From UBA1067 sp963661055 (GTDB taxonomy: Bacteria; Verrucomicrobiota; Kiritimatiellia; RFP12; UBA1067), in NCBI GenBank assembly GCA_963661055.1, contig CAVLAC010000007.1, positions 1 through 31,668 on the forward strand: 31,668 bases of DNA, written 5' to 3'. This document shows positions 26,015-31,668 of the stretch, piece after piece. The translations under genes were made by a program, and so were the position numbers. The notes beneath the pieces are model-generated. The model was not told the DNA's origin, ran no database searches, and saw only the letters and a program-made list of their open reading frames with translations. The stretch's first letter is position 1, and each line of letters begins with the position of its first letter.

Positions 26015-26296
26015 TTAGTACTCTCCTTGTGTCTTGTCTGATACATTGCCAAACCTAAACCTTGCGCGTTGGGCGCGTTTGCGTTCCGTCGCTTTGGCAC
26101 GGCGGGCTAGGCGTTCGGTGATTTCCGCACGACAGTCCGCGAGAATGTACTTTTGCACCTCACTAAGGTTTTTCTCGCTTGTGCTACCCACGAGCGCACA
26201 TACGATTTCACCTATCACACGCGGCTTATTGGCAAATGTCTTTGCCGCAATCACGAGCGCGTGAGGCACGATCTCTTGATTTTCTTTAGTCATCAT
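26015..26296 (-). CDS. Hypothetical protein with basic C-terminus
   Basis: The 93-residue product is helical, with a start MMTKENQ and a second possible ATG one codon on. The C-terminal half is very basic (LARRAKATERKRAQRARFRF), suggesting nucleic acid binding. It lies right after the replication-initiator-like gene with a 3-bp gap, so a replication accessory role is possible but has no sequence support. Confidence 0.5.
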   Translation of the reverse strand: MMTKENQEIVPHALVIAAKTFANKPRVIGEIVCALVGSTSEKNLSEVQKYILADCRAEITERLARRAKATERKRAQRARFRFGNVSDKTQGEY

Positions 26297-26299
26297 TGT

Positions 26300-27241
26300 T
26301 TATTCCTTGTCTTTTTCTTGTTTGTTAGATTTGTCAGACCAATCAGGCAAATCACTAAGCCGCTTATTGAGAGCGGCTCCACGATTCTTCACGTCCTCAC
26401 CCGATTTAATCTCACGGTAGAATGTGAAGAGTTCTTCGCAAATAGCCGATTCGCCCTTCGCCTTCACGAGTTGTTGCCAACGGTTAATAGACTTGTAGTC
26501 GCCTGTCATTGCGAGAATGAACGACAGTGCCGAGTGTTCTCCTGTGAAGAACGCACCTTCGTCTTTGCGAATTGCTTCAGCGGCTTCCCAAGCCCGTTTC
26601 CGCGCTTCCTGAAGCCCACCCTTAACCAAAATCTCTTTTACCGTTCCGTTCTCGTTTCCGTTCTCGCCCTGTTTGGGTGCCGACTTTGGCTTTGGCGGCA
26701 ACGGAACGGGAACGGAACGGTTTATATTAGTGGAGGAAGTAAGGGAGGGAGGAAGGGAGGAAGGAAGTAAGGAAGGAAGGGGGCGTGACAAGCGTTTTGT
26801 CACACCGTCTTGCGTGACAAGCGTTTTGTCACACTCTGTAGCGTGACATAACACTTCAGATGTAGTGTCACGCTTTGTCACGCCGTCTTGCGTGACATAA
26901 CGCTTGTCACGCTCACTAGCGTGACAAAGCGTGACAGAACCTGACGCTTCGGGCGATAATTGCTCATTTTCACACGATTCCGTGTCATTTTGAACTTCGT
27001 CCTTTTCTTGTTCATCGCTCTTGCGTTCGCGCAATTTACGCTGACGGGCGGCAACTCGCTCCTTTTTTGCTTCAAGTCGCTCATCCATCCACTTGTTATC
27101 GTTGGCAATCATCTTGTACAACATCTCTTCAGATACACTCAATTCGACATCTTGACCGCAAAGTGCCCTCAGGACATTGCCAATCATCGCCGAATCTGTG
27201 CACGATTTACAGAAATTGTAAAGTGTTGAAGGATAAATCAT
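26300..27241 (-). CDS. Replication-initiator-like protein with internal iterons
   Basis: This 313-residue product has an N-terminal helical region ending in ERLEAKKERVAARQRKLRERK (about 55-75), similar to DUF6291-type phage replication proteins. A repeated central part has two copies of CHA-S/T-E-x-DK-x4-VTQDGVTKR (about 106-150), then a Pro/Ser/Leu stretch (PLPSLLPSSLPPSL). The C-terminal helical domain is about 200-290. The repeats are the translation of iteron-like DNA (26783-26936) and a homopurine tract, so the gene seems to carry its own origin, as lambda O does. It follows exonuclease and annealing genes. The specific family assignment is uncertain. Confidence 0.6.
   Translation of the reverse strand: MIYPSTLYNFCKSCTDSAMIGNVLRALCGQDVELSVSEEMLYKMIANDNKWMDERLEAKKERVAARQRKLRERKSDEQEKDEVQNDTESCENEQLSPEASGSVTLCHASERDKRYVTQDGVTKRDTTSEVLCHATECDKTLVTQDGVTKRLSRPLPSLLPSSLPPSLTSSTNINRSVPVPLPPKPKSAPKQGENGNENGTVKEILVKGGLQEARKRAWEAAEAIRKDEGAFFTGEHSALSFILAMTGDYKSINRWQQLVKAKGESAICEELFTFYREIKSGEDVKNRGAALNKRLSDLPDWSDKSNKQEKDKE
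26640..26721. repeat. Inverted repeat next to purine tract
   Basis: Arms at 26640-26662 and 26700-26721 are inverted copies (outer 12 bp ACCGTTCCGTTC exact, remainder with one mismatch and one gap), separated by 37 bp. An AT-rich TTTATATTAG follows. The arms encode different peptides, so the symmetry is at DNA level. Confidence 0.5.
26732..26783. repeat. Homopurine tract beside the iterons
   Basis: A 52-bp stretch of G and A on the plus strand has only two T interruptions, made of GGAAG/GGGAGG units. It encodes the Pro/Ser/Leu segment of the initiator. Such asymmetric tracts can melt or form triplex DNA and lie next to iterons in the lambda origin. Confidence 0.55.
26783..26936. repeat. Iteron-like cluster inside the initiator gene (candidate origin)
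   Basis: Six GCGTGACA octamers (starts 26783, 26812, 26841, 26890, 26919, 26929) and five reverse TGTCAC(GC/AC) sites (26798, 26827, 26866, 26876, 26905) fill 154 bp. Several are spaced exactly 29 bp. Adjacent are a purine tract and an inverted repeat. This is the layout of a replication origin within its initiator gene. Confidence 0.55.
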
Positions 27242-27263
27242 AGGTATCTCCTTAAGTTATATT

Positions 27264-27296
27264 CGCCCCTAAACGGCGTTTCCACCGCTAGGGGCG
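27264..27296 (-). other. Strong hairpin with GAAA loop between recombination and initiator genes
   Basis: On the transcript, CGCCCCUA pairs with UAGGGGCG (8 bp), and inside it CGGUG-GAAA-CGCCG forms a second stem with a GNRA tetraloop. It lies in the 64-bp gap before the initiator gene. No U-run follows, so a processing site or attenuator fits better than a terminator. Confidence 0.5.
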
Positions 27297-27305
27297 TGAG
27301 TTCCT

Positions 27306-28190
27306 TTAGATCTCACTAACGGATGCAGGAAGGGCTCCTACTTCCGCCTCTGTGACCTTCTTTATCGCGTCTAAGAGGGTCTTGCCGCTTGCAGGCTTTG
27401 CCTCTTCCTTTACGGCTTCCGCCTTCGGGAACCAGTCTTCAGCCTTGCTCATACCGTCCTTAATGGAGTTGTAGATCTTCCCAAGGTTGGCGAGTTGGGC
27501 AGGCTTAATCGCGTCAAGGTGACACTGCACACGCGCCTCGACTTGCTCCTTAGTGATTCCAAATTCCCCGAACCGCTCCATCATAGACTTAAGCCGCTCA
27601 GGTGTCACTTCAAAGCGCGTAGCAAGCGTAGTCTCACACGCCGCCACGGCTTCATCCACGATGTCCCCAGGAATAACTCCAAGAATGCAAGCACGAAGAC
27701 GCCGCGCCCCATTATTAGCTACAAGTTCGTAGATGTCACGCGGATCTGTCAGCACCTTGTCTCCAGCGCGCGTATGGCGGATGTGCCGCACCTGAAAGAC
27801 CTTAACTTGCCGTGCGTTGGTCTCCATGTCCCACGCGAACGCTTCACAAGTGCTCTCACCGTTGCGTTGCTCAAGTTCACGAATGCCAAAAGACATATTG
27901 CCCCAGTTCTGCGCGAGCATTTCCGCGAGCCGAATACTCGGACCCGTCACATCCGTGCCCCCACGGCTATAGGTGTAGCAAGCACCCTCCGCGAGTTTCG
28001 GGCGCGTACAGGCGTTCAAGATACGGTCGCGAGCCGCAATCGTGTCCCTAGGGAACGCCTTCGCCATCTGAACGGATGCGAGAGCCTCGCTCATTTCGCG
28101 GCTCATCGCCACCGCTGTCGTGGCGTTAGATGGGTTTAGAGCAGGTGCAATAGCCCCTGTTCCTCCTGCATTTATCATTTCATTATTCAT
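27306..28190 (-). CDS. Putative single-strand annealing recombination protein
   Basis: The 294-residue product contains the conserved stretches RILNACTRPKLAEGACYTYS (about 56-75), GPSIRLAEMLAQNWGN (about 82-97) and NNGARRLRACILGVIPGD (about 159-176), known from a widespread phage/plasmid family usually called hypothetical. It lies directly downstream of a YqaJ/Exo-type nuclease, the usual place of the RecT/Red-beta/ERF annealing partner, and its size fits. Function is therefore inferred from gene order. The C-terminus is a Lys/Glu-rich linker and helix. A GGAGGAG site precedes the ATG within a possible hairpin. Confidence 0.6.
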   Translation of the reverse strand: MNNEMINAGGTGAIAPALNPSNATTAVAMSREMSEALASVQMAKAFPRDTIAARDRILNACTRPKLAEGACYTYSRGGTDVTGPSIRLAEMLAQNWGNMSFGIRELEQRNGESTCEAFAWDMETNARQVKVFQVRHIRHTRAGDKVLTDPRDIYELVANNGARRLRACILGVIPGDIVDEAVAACETTLATRFEVTPERLKSMMERFGEFGITKEQVEARVQCHLDAIKPAQLANLGKIYNSIKDGMSKAEDWFPKAEAVKEEAKPASGKTLLDAIKKVTEAEVGALPASVSEI

Positions 28191-28202
28191 TTTATTTACT
28201 CC

Positions 28203-28234
28203 TCCTCGGATGTTTTACTGGAGACCACCGAGGA
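28203..28234 (-). promoter_or_regulatory. Hairpin overlapping ribosome site of annealing gene
   Basis: TCCTCGG (28203-28209) and CCGAGGA (28228-28234) form 7-bp arms with an 18-base loop. The 3' arm on the transcript overlaps the GGAGGAG ribosome site of the gene starting at 28190, so folding could limit its translation. Confidence 0.4.
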
Positions 28235-28253
28235 TTGCTCCTTGAAAAATAGG

Positions 28254-29204
28254 TTAGTCCTCAATCTTTTTTGCAAGAAAACGCCGCGAACCAGGCGTGG
28301 TGGTGGTGTGCGCCGCGATTTGCTCATCGGTTGCCCCCAGCGCACGCGCGAGGGCTTCCCAATTCACCTTCGCCGTGTCCTTCGCACTTTTCCAAGTGCA
28401 CCAAGGCTTGCCATTAGGCGCGGCAATAATCTCCGCATCCCCCATAAACGCCTCAATATCGCTTTGAATGCTGAAGGCGGTCTCCTTCGTCTGCTTCTCT
28501 TGCTCTTTCAATTCGGCTAACTTCAGAAGTTTGGCTTTGATTTCATCCGTCCCCTCAACCGTCTTGCCGGGGTTTGACCGCGCCCAAAGAAGTTTGCAGT
28601 CCGCTTCATTCGTGGGTTTGGGCATTTCGTCACGGACAATATGCTTTTCCCACCATTCCTGAAGATAGTTCTGCATATAGTCAATAACCTGCTGGTCACG
28701 CGCAACGCGATAGATCTCGAAGTGCTTGCGCCCAAGGAAGAGGCAGGCAACATCCGCCGCCGTGAGTTTCGGCTCAAGCCCCATATAGTGCTGGACTTGC
28801 GTCTGATAGTAGAGCGGCACTCCGTCCTCCCATTCACGGCTCGAAGTCTTGCATTCAAGCAAGAGATCTGTGCGTACTTCATCGTGATAACTCGCGACTT
28901 TCTCATCATCCTTGATAACAAGGCGGTCAAAGTTGCCGAGTAAGCACCCCTTGTGAATCATCTTGTTAAACCGCTGAACGCGCCGTCCTGTCTCTTGCGT
29001 ATACCGCCGCGCCACGAAGTCCTCAAGTTCCGTGCCAATTCTCATAGCCTCGGACTCTTCCTTCGGTGTGCCGCGCCCTGTCTTATCTAGCCATATGGTG
29101 GCAGGTGTTGCCCAGGGCGAGATACCCATTATTGCGGCGGCTTCACTTCCGCCAATCCCTGTCTTGCGTTCAGCAAGCCAAGCGTTTCTTTCTTCTTGTG
29201 TCAT
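28254..29204 (-). CDS. YqaJ-family phage exonuclease (lambda Exo-like)
   Basis: This 316-residue nuclease has the family start RKTGIGGSEAAAIMGISPW (14-31), GTELEDFVARRYT (57-69), LLGNFDR with Asp93, LLECKTS with Glu117 and Lys119 (the E-x-K catalytic pair), and YYQTQVQHYM (132-141). This is the usual PD-(D/E)XK layout of the YqaJ viral recombinase family, which digests double-stranded ends 5'-3' to give tails for an annealing protein. A C-terminal coiled region (210-260) and a basic end follow. The next gene is the proposed annealing partner. The SD is CAAGGAG. Confidence 0.88.
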   Translation of the reverse strand: MTQEERNAWLAERKTGIGGSEAAAIMGISPWATPATIWLDKTGRGTPKEESEAMRIGTELEDFVARRYTQETGRRVQRFNKMIHKGCLLGNFDRLVIKDDEKVASYHDEVRTDLLLECKTSSREWEDGVPLYYQTQVQHYMGLEPKLTAADVACLFLGRKHFEIYRVARDQQVIDYMQNYLQEWWEKHIVRDEMPKPTNEADCKLLWARSNPGKTVEGTDEIKAKLLKLAELKEQEKQTKETAFSIQSDIEAFMGDAEIIAAPNGKPWCTWKSAKDTAKVNWEALARALGATDEQIAAHTTTTPGSRRFLAKKIED

Positions 29205-29240
29205 TTTATGTTTCTCCTTGTTTGAGGTTTACTTTTAGTT

Positions 29241-29588
29241 TCAAATGGTGAGATCTACCTTGAATGCGCAGTCATCAGAATCCGCCGCGTGTATGCGTTT
29301 AACAATAGCCTTCATCTTACCGTCAATAACCGTGCGCACAAACACCGTGCGGCAGTAGCCACGATATGCGCGGCGCAGTAGGTCATAGCGGCGATTGTAC
29401 TCATGCGGCATTCCGCGCACAGGCTCCATGCCACGGCAAAGGCTACTGACAATGTCGTTGACGCACTCAATCGTCACGACTTTGCCGTGCTCAAGTTTCC
29501 GCACCTTGTCAAAGTTGGCGCGGCTTGTCGTCAGCGTGATTGACTTATGACGACGACCAATATCGTTAATGCTACGATAGGTATTCAT
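29241..29588 (-). CDS. Hypothetical basic protein
   Basis: This 115-residue, Arg-rich protein (YNRRYDLLRRAYRGYCRTVFVR at about 65-86) has a mixed alpha/beta composition and no recognised motif. The ATG overlaps the stop of the HTH gene upstream (ATGA) and AAGGAG lies before it. Located between regulators and the exonuclease, it is probably an early protein; nucleic acid binding is plausible from charge only. Confidence 0.5.
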   Translation of the reverse strand: MNTYRSINDIGRRHKSITLTTSRANFDKVRKLEHGKVVTIECVNDIVSSLCRGMEPVRGMPHEYNRRYDLLRRAYRGYCRTVFVRTVIDGKMKAIVKRIHAADSDDCAFKVDLTI

Positions 29589-29923
29589 TTTGCTTGTTCT
29601 CCTTCTTCTTTGGGGTTTAGTTGAGTTTTAGTTTCAAACTTGTAGTCAGGCAATTGCTCAAAAACCTTCTCAATATCTGCCGTCCTAAAGCGCACCGTGG
29701 CATTCTGCTCGCCATTATCAAACTTCTTTGCGGCAACCTTCCCCTCCTTCACCCATTTGTAAAGGTAGTGCCGTGGTATATTAAAGTGCCGTTTAACCTC
29801 TGTGTAAGAGCACCATTCGCCTATGTGCTCACGGCTCTTAGACATATTATCGGGCTTCAAAATCAAGTCCTTGAACTCTTCCTCTAGTGTTGAGAGAAGC
29901 AATTTTAGCGTTTCAACCTTCAT
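29585..29923 (-). CDS. Helix-turn-helix protein, excisionase/MerR-like
   Basis: The 112-residue product has the HTH_17-like block WCSYTEVKRHFNIPRHYLYKW (37-57), followed by EGKVAAKKF and VRFRTADIEKVFEQ, i.e. 'select helix, wing, C-terminal helix' of excisionase-type DNA-binding domains. The N-terminus (1-30) is a helix and the C-terminus is charged. It may be a directional or transcription regulator. No integrase is visible nearby. Start and stop codons are coupled to neighbours by ATGA overlaps on both sides. Confidence 0.65.
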   Translation of the reverse strand: MKVETLKLLLSTLEEEFKDLILKPDNMSKSREHIGEWCSYTEVKRHFNIPRHYLYKWVKEGKVAAKKFDNGEQNATVRFRTADIEKVFEQLPDYKFETKTQLNPKEEGEQAK

Positions 29924-30261
29924 GCGCTTATTCTCCCATTATCAGTAAAGCGCGTGTCTCTCCACGCCGTCACCCCGTAAGGTAGTTCAGTGCGAGGTTC
30001 ACCTAGCCGCGCCCGTTGGAGGTCGGGCGCGGCGGTGGTCGTTTCCAGTGAACAGCCGTTGCCCGAAGGCTTCAGCCGCTTGACCGTTCGCTTGGTCGCT
30101 GTTAGTGGGGTGTAGCCAGTATTACACCGCCCCCCACGAGCGGCACGGGTTAAACCTACGGCGCGTGCACTCGCTTCGGCTTCTCCGTTGGGTGATTTTC
30201 CTGTAGTGGAGCGACGGCTCACCCCGCCTGTTAAGTCCTTTATGTGCTTCTGAGTACTCAT
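29920..30261 (-). CDS. Compositionally odd ORF (doubtful protein)
   Basis: The 113-residue frame is very rich in Arg, Thr and Gly, with few hydrophobic residues and no long helix or strand (for example GGVSRRSTTGKSPNGEAEAS, TGYTPLTATKRTVKRLKPSG). Its DNA is visibly more GC-rich than its neighbours. It has only a weak ribosome site (AGAAGAG), yet its stop overlaps the next ATG by four bases like genuine operon members. It could be a disordered nucleic-acid-binding protein or a structured RNA segment that happens to be open. No family was recognised. Confidence 0.4.
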   Translation of the reverse strand: MSTQKHIKDLTGGVSRRSTTGKSPNGEAEASARAVGLTRAARGGRCNTGYTPLTATKRTVKRLKPSGNGCSLETTTAAPDLQRARLGEPRTELPYGVTAWRDTRFTDNGRISA

Positions 30262-30277
30262 TCTCTTCTGCCAAACA

Positions 30278-30502
30278 TTACAAAACTATGGGCTTCTCTC
30301 TCAGTACCCTCATCACATCCGAGCGAAGCCACCGCCTCATCCCGCCTATCACCATAGGCTGTGCCTTCATTAGGTCGATTTCCCCTTTCAGGAAACCGAG
30401 GCGGCAACGCTTCTGAAACGCCCACACCGAGAAGTGCAGAAGTTCCGCGACATCGCTATCGTTCATTATCTCGCTTTCTCTCTCTTGCTCTCTTTCTTTC
30501 AT
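30278..30502 (-). CDS. Small AlpA/excisionase-like DNA-binding protein
   Basis: The 74-residue product has a charged N-terminal stretch (MKEREQERESEIM) and a compact helix-turn-helix-like domain: NDSDVAELLHFSVWAFQKRC (14-33), ending with GGMRRWLRSDVMRVLRE (53-69), resembling AlpA/HTH_17 small phage regulators. AAAAGGAG lies about nine bases before the ATG used; an internal ATG at residue 13 is an alternative. It may regulate early transcription. Confidence 0.6.
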   Translation of the reverse strand: MKEREQERESEIMNDSDVAELLHFSVWAFQKRCRLGFLKGEIDLMKAQPMVIGGMRRWLRSDVMRVLREKPIVL

Positions 30503-30633
30503 ATCTTTTTACTCCTTTTCTCTTTTCTTGGGGTGCGCGGGTGTCACCCCGCGCCTTCCCTAGGCTAAAAATAAGCCCCTTGGTGCGCCGTTTAAAACAC
30601 CTTGCCCGTGAGGGGTGGCACGGGAATGAATAG
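30503..30633. other. Non-coding gap with several hairpins
   Basis: This 131-bp intergenic region contains CCCGTG-N8-CACGGG (30605-30624), a small GGCT-N7-AGCC (30563-30577), and GCGCGGG-N6-CCCGCGC (30535-30554). None is followed by a U-run in the minus direction, so they are not typical terminators. The last resembles REP-type palindromes. No convincing gene is present. Confidence 0.45.
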
Positions 30634-30819
30634 CTAATTACACCGATGATGTTGAATTGGGTGGTCAGGAAGCGCGGCACGCACTCCCGCTTCTTCGGCG
30701 GCAAGGTCGTATTCCGCACTCATCTGCGAGGGGGTAGCTAGGCAATACAGCCAAATGAATACCACCATAAACACGCAGAACAGAACGGCTTCTAAAAAGT
30801 TTTGCAAATTATCGCTCAT
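30634..30819 (-). CDS. Small membrane protein
   Basis: The 61-residue product starts MSDNLQNFLEAVLFCVFMVV with a hydrophobic helix to about residue 28, followed by an acidic stretch (EYDLAAEEAGVRAALPDHP) and a His-rich end. The ATG at 30819 was chosen over an upstream ATG (30876) because AAAAGGAG precedes it. It is single-pass with N-terminus probably out or in by charge; no family recognised. It could be an early host-takeover membrane protein. Confidence 0.5.
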   Translation of the reverse strand: MSDNLQNFLEAVLFCVFMVVFIWLYCLATPSQMSAEYDLAAEEAGVRAALPDHPIQHHRCN

Positions 30820-30832
30820 TTCTTTACTCCTT

Positions 30833-31057
30833 TTAGTAAGTTCCTTGTCTCTGTAAGTCGCGCCAATCGAGGTCAATCGCCCGCTTCAGCCAGTCGCTGA
30901 AGGCGCGGTGTTGCGCGTCGAGAATGTCGTTCAACTTATTGCAATAGGTCGCGTCCAATACCGCACCCACGCGCTTAGGCATTGCTAAGCCCTTCGGCGC
31001 AGTCTCGCGCTCGCTCGTCAGTTCTTCTATCTCTTTGTGCATTTTCTTGTCTGTCAT
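30833..31057 (-). CDS. Putative ribbon-helix-helix regulator
   Basis: The 74-residue product has an N-terminal helix (KKMHKEIEELTSERE) and a MPKRVGAVLDATYCNKLNDI strand-helix, followed by AQHRAFSDWLKRAIDLDW, a layout of ribbon-helix-helix (Arc/MetJ-like) DNA-binding proteins. The start at 31057 is chosen because AAAGGAG lies upstream; a longer frame would begin inside the operator palindrome. It could bind the palindromes found next to its gene, but I cannot show this. Small size and location support a regulator. Confidence 0.5.
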   Translation of the reverse strand: MTDKKMHKEIEELTSERETAPKGLAMPKRVGAVLDATYCNKLNDILDAQHRAFSDWLKRAIDLDWRDLQRQGTY

Positions 31058-31092
31058 TTTCCGTTCTCCTTTGTTAGGTGAGTAGGTTGTCG

Positions 31093-31106
31093 AGTGTGCG
31101 CACACT
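31093..31106. promoter_or_regulatory. Operator palindrome, copy 3
   Basis: AGTGTGCGCACACT is a perfect 14-bp palindrome about 36 bases upstream of the putative RHH regulator gene start at 31057 and abutting the stop of the 55-residue ORF. Confidence 0.55.
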
Positions 31107-31273
31107 TACTGACACTTGAAAACGGAATAGTCCCCGCTTGTCTTTACGAAGTGTGCGCACACTTTGCGCCCTAAAGATTTAGACCTAATGCCACTGATGA
31201 ACTTTTCGGGCGTTGTTCCCGCGTCACGAGCGGCTTTTGCGAGTTCTTCGGTTTTGAGTTTTAGTGTCTTCAT
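31106..31273 (-). CDS. Short ORF containing an operator palindrome
   Basis: This 55-residue frame, MKTLKLKTEELAKAARDAGT and on, is preceded by AAAGGAG and starts 18 bases after the preceding stop. The N-terminal half is an amphipathic helix; the C-terminal part is encoded in part by the palindrome at 31149-31164 (KVCAHF). It is not recognised. It is short, so it could be a leader peptide or a small regulator. The stop codon abuts the palindrome at 31093-31106. Confidence 0.45.
   Translation of the reverse strand: MKTLKLKTEELAKAARDAGTTPEKFISGIRSKSLGRKVCAHFVKTSGDYSVFKCQ
31149..31164. promoter_or_regulatory. Operator palindrome, copy 2
   Basis: AAGTGTGCGCACACTT is a perfect 16-bp palindrome sharing the TGTGCGCACA core. 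It lies inside the 55-residue ORF, 57 bp (centre to centre) from copy 3, which would place bound dimers about five and a half helical turns apart. Confidence 0.55.
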
Positions 31274-31291
31274 TGTGTTTCTCCTTTAAAA

Positions 31292-31546
31292 TTAGCCGTT
31301 AACTTCACTTTGCTTCACGATTTCGGTTGTCACCTTCAGTTGAGAGGCGTATTTCTTCGTGACTTTGCCGTCTGCGTCAATAATCCCTGCGCCGCGCGCG
31401 GTTGTTTCAATGCCGTGCCAAATGAGGTCTGTCATAGTCATATTGAGTTTTTCCGCCGTAAGAATAGCAATCGCCTTGCGGAAGGGTTCTACATAGATAC
31501 CCATCCTCACATTACCTTTTTTATGCTTTCCTGCTCTTGTAGCCAT
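31292..31546 (-). CDS. Putative ribbon-helix-helix DNA-binding protein
   Basis: This 84-residue product is very basic at the start (MATRAGKHKKGN), then VRMGIYVEPFRKAIAILTAE and MTMTDLIWHGIETTARG, a strand-helix-helix pattern compatible with ribbon-helix-helix domains; the tail is charged. It is the first gene after a near-consensus promoter with an embedded palindrome, so it might repress itself through it. AAGGAG is six bases from the ATG. Fold assignment is by eye. Confidence 0.5.
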   Translation of the reverse strand: MATRAGKHKKGNVRMGIYVEPFRKAIAILTAEKLNMTMTDLIWHGIETTARGAGIIDADGKVTKKYASQLKVTTEIVKQSEVNG

Positions 31547-31587
31547 TTGATACTCCTTTTTTACCCACTGCGGGCTTTCTGGTGAAT

Positions 31588-31616
31588 ATTATACCAAAAA
31601 TGTGCGCACACTGCAA
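31588..31616 (-). promoter_or_regulatory. Sigma70-type promoter with operator in spacer
   Basis: On the minus strand the sequence reads TTGCAG (31616-31611), 17 bp, TATAAT (31593-31588). The -10 is perfect and the -35 matches 4 of 6. Transcription should start near 31581, about 35 bases before the 84-residue gene. The operator palindrome TGTGCGCACA fills the -35-proximal spacer. Confidence 0.75.
31601..31610. promoter_or_regulatory. Operator palindrome, copy 1 (TGTGCGCACA)
   Basis: This perfect 10-bp palindrome lies directly beside the -35 element in the spacer of the promoter. Its flanks partly extend the symmetry (a-TGTGCGCACA-c). The core is identical to the two palindromes near 31.1 kb, so one regulator likely binds all three. 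Confidence 0.6.
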
Positions 31617-31668
31617 GGGGGTATTTGCATTTTTTTTCATTTTGTCACATTTGGCTATTTTCGCCGCG

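Noticed and set aside
26783..26936. CRISPR-like array
   Set aside because: Units are short octamers in both orientations inside a coding frame, with no uniform spacers and no cas genes; iterons fit better.
27495..28139. 214-residue plus-strand frame
   Set aside because: It is opposite the conserved annealing-protein gene, with Arg/His-rich composition and no ribosome site.
30833..31105. 90-residue version of the RHH-like gene
   Set aside because: Its first residues come from the operator palindrome and there is no ribosome site before that ATG; the ATG at 31057 has AAAGGAG.

Overview
The window reads as one contiguous stretch of a tailed-phage (short-tailed, podovirus-type) genome. Every convincing gene lies on the minus strand, so transcription runs from right (31.6 kb) to left (1). 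Genes are tightly packed: many neighbours share 4-base ATGA stop/start overlaps, and most starts have strong AGGAG-type ribosome binding sites. Those Shine-Dalgarno sites and two sigma70-like promoters argue against a Bacteroidota host. Sec signal peptides and a lipobox lipoprotein suggest a Gram-negative (two-membrane) host. I cannot name the host; a PVC-group gut bacterium is only a guess. No integrase, phage RNA polymerase, DNA polymerase, reverse transcriptase or tRNA was found here, so lifestyle is unresolved and the genome continues beyond both edges.

Right end (31.7-29.2 kb): a promoter with a palindromic operator (core TGTGCGCACA) inside its spacer drives a run of small regulatory-looking genes. 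Two look like ribbon-helix-helix proteins, two like excisionase/AlpA-type helix-turn-helix proteins, one is a small membrane protein, and one is a compositionally odd 113-residue ORF. The operator palindrome recurs twice more within 0.5 kb. A structured non-coding gap lies at 30503-30633.

Recombination and replication (29.2-26.3 kb): a YqaJ/lambda-Exo-type exonuclease is followed by a likely single-strand annealing partner. Next is a replication-initiator-like gene whose coding sequence contains eleven GCGTGACA/TGTCAC-type sites, a homopurine tract and an inverted repeat, arranged like the lambda O-gene origin.

Small genes and packaging (26.3-22.5 kb): four small unknown genes, a membrane peptide, a PD-(D/E)XK-type nuclease, then the small and large terminase subunits. 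A 127-bp gap after the large terminase holds a 15-bp-arm perfect palindrome and an extended -10 promoter that probably starts the late virion operon.

Virion (22.4-15.2 kb): portal, Bbp19-like protein, scaffold, major capsid protein, Bbp16-like cement protein, a small head protein and a collagen-containing tail fibre. The set resembles Bordetella phage BPP-1.

Export/lysis island (15.2-10.5 kb): eight membrane, signal-peptide or lipoprotein genes plus a DUF1353 protein. It includes a holin/XhlA-like protein and possible spanin components, but no recognisable endolysin.

Tail and ejection proteins (10.5-1): tail adaptor (T7 gp11-like), nozzle (gp12-like), gp13-, gp14- and gp15-like internal proteins. 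In the T7 gp16 position is a giant protein (over 1500 residues, cut by the window edge) that carries a HExxH metallopeptidase motif and a DdrB/ParB-like domain, i.e. a 'polyvalent' ejection protein. The giant protein, the exported-protein island and the origin-in-gene are the most interesting parts.
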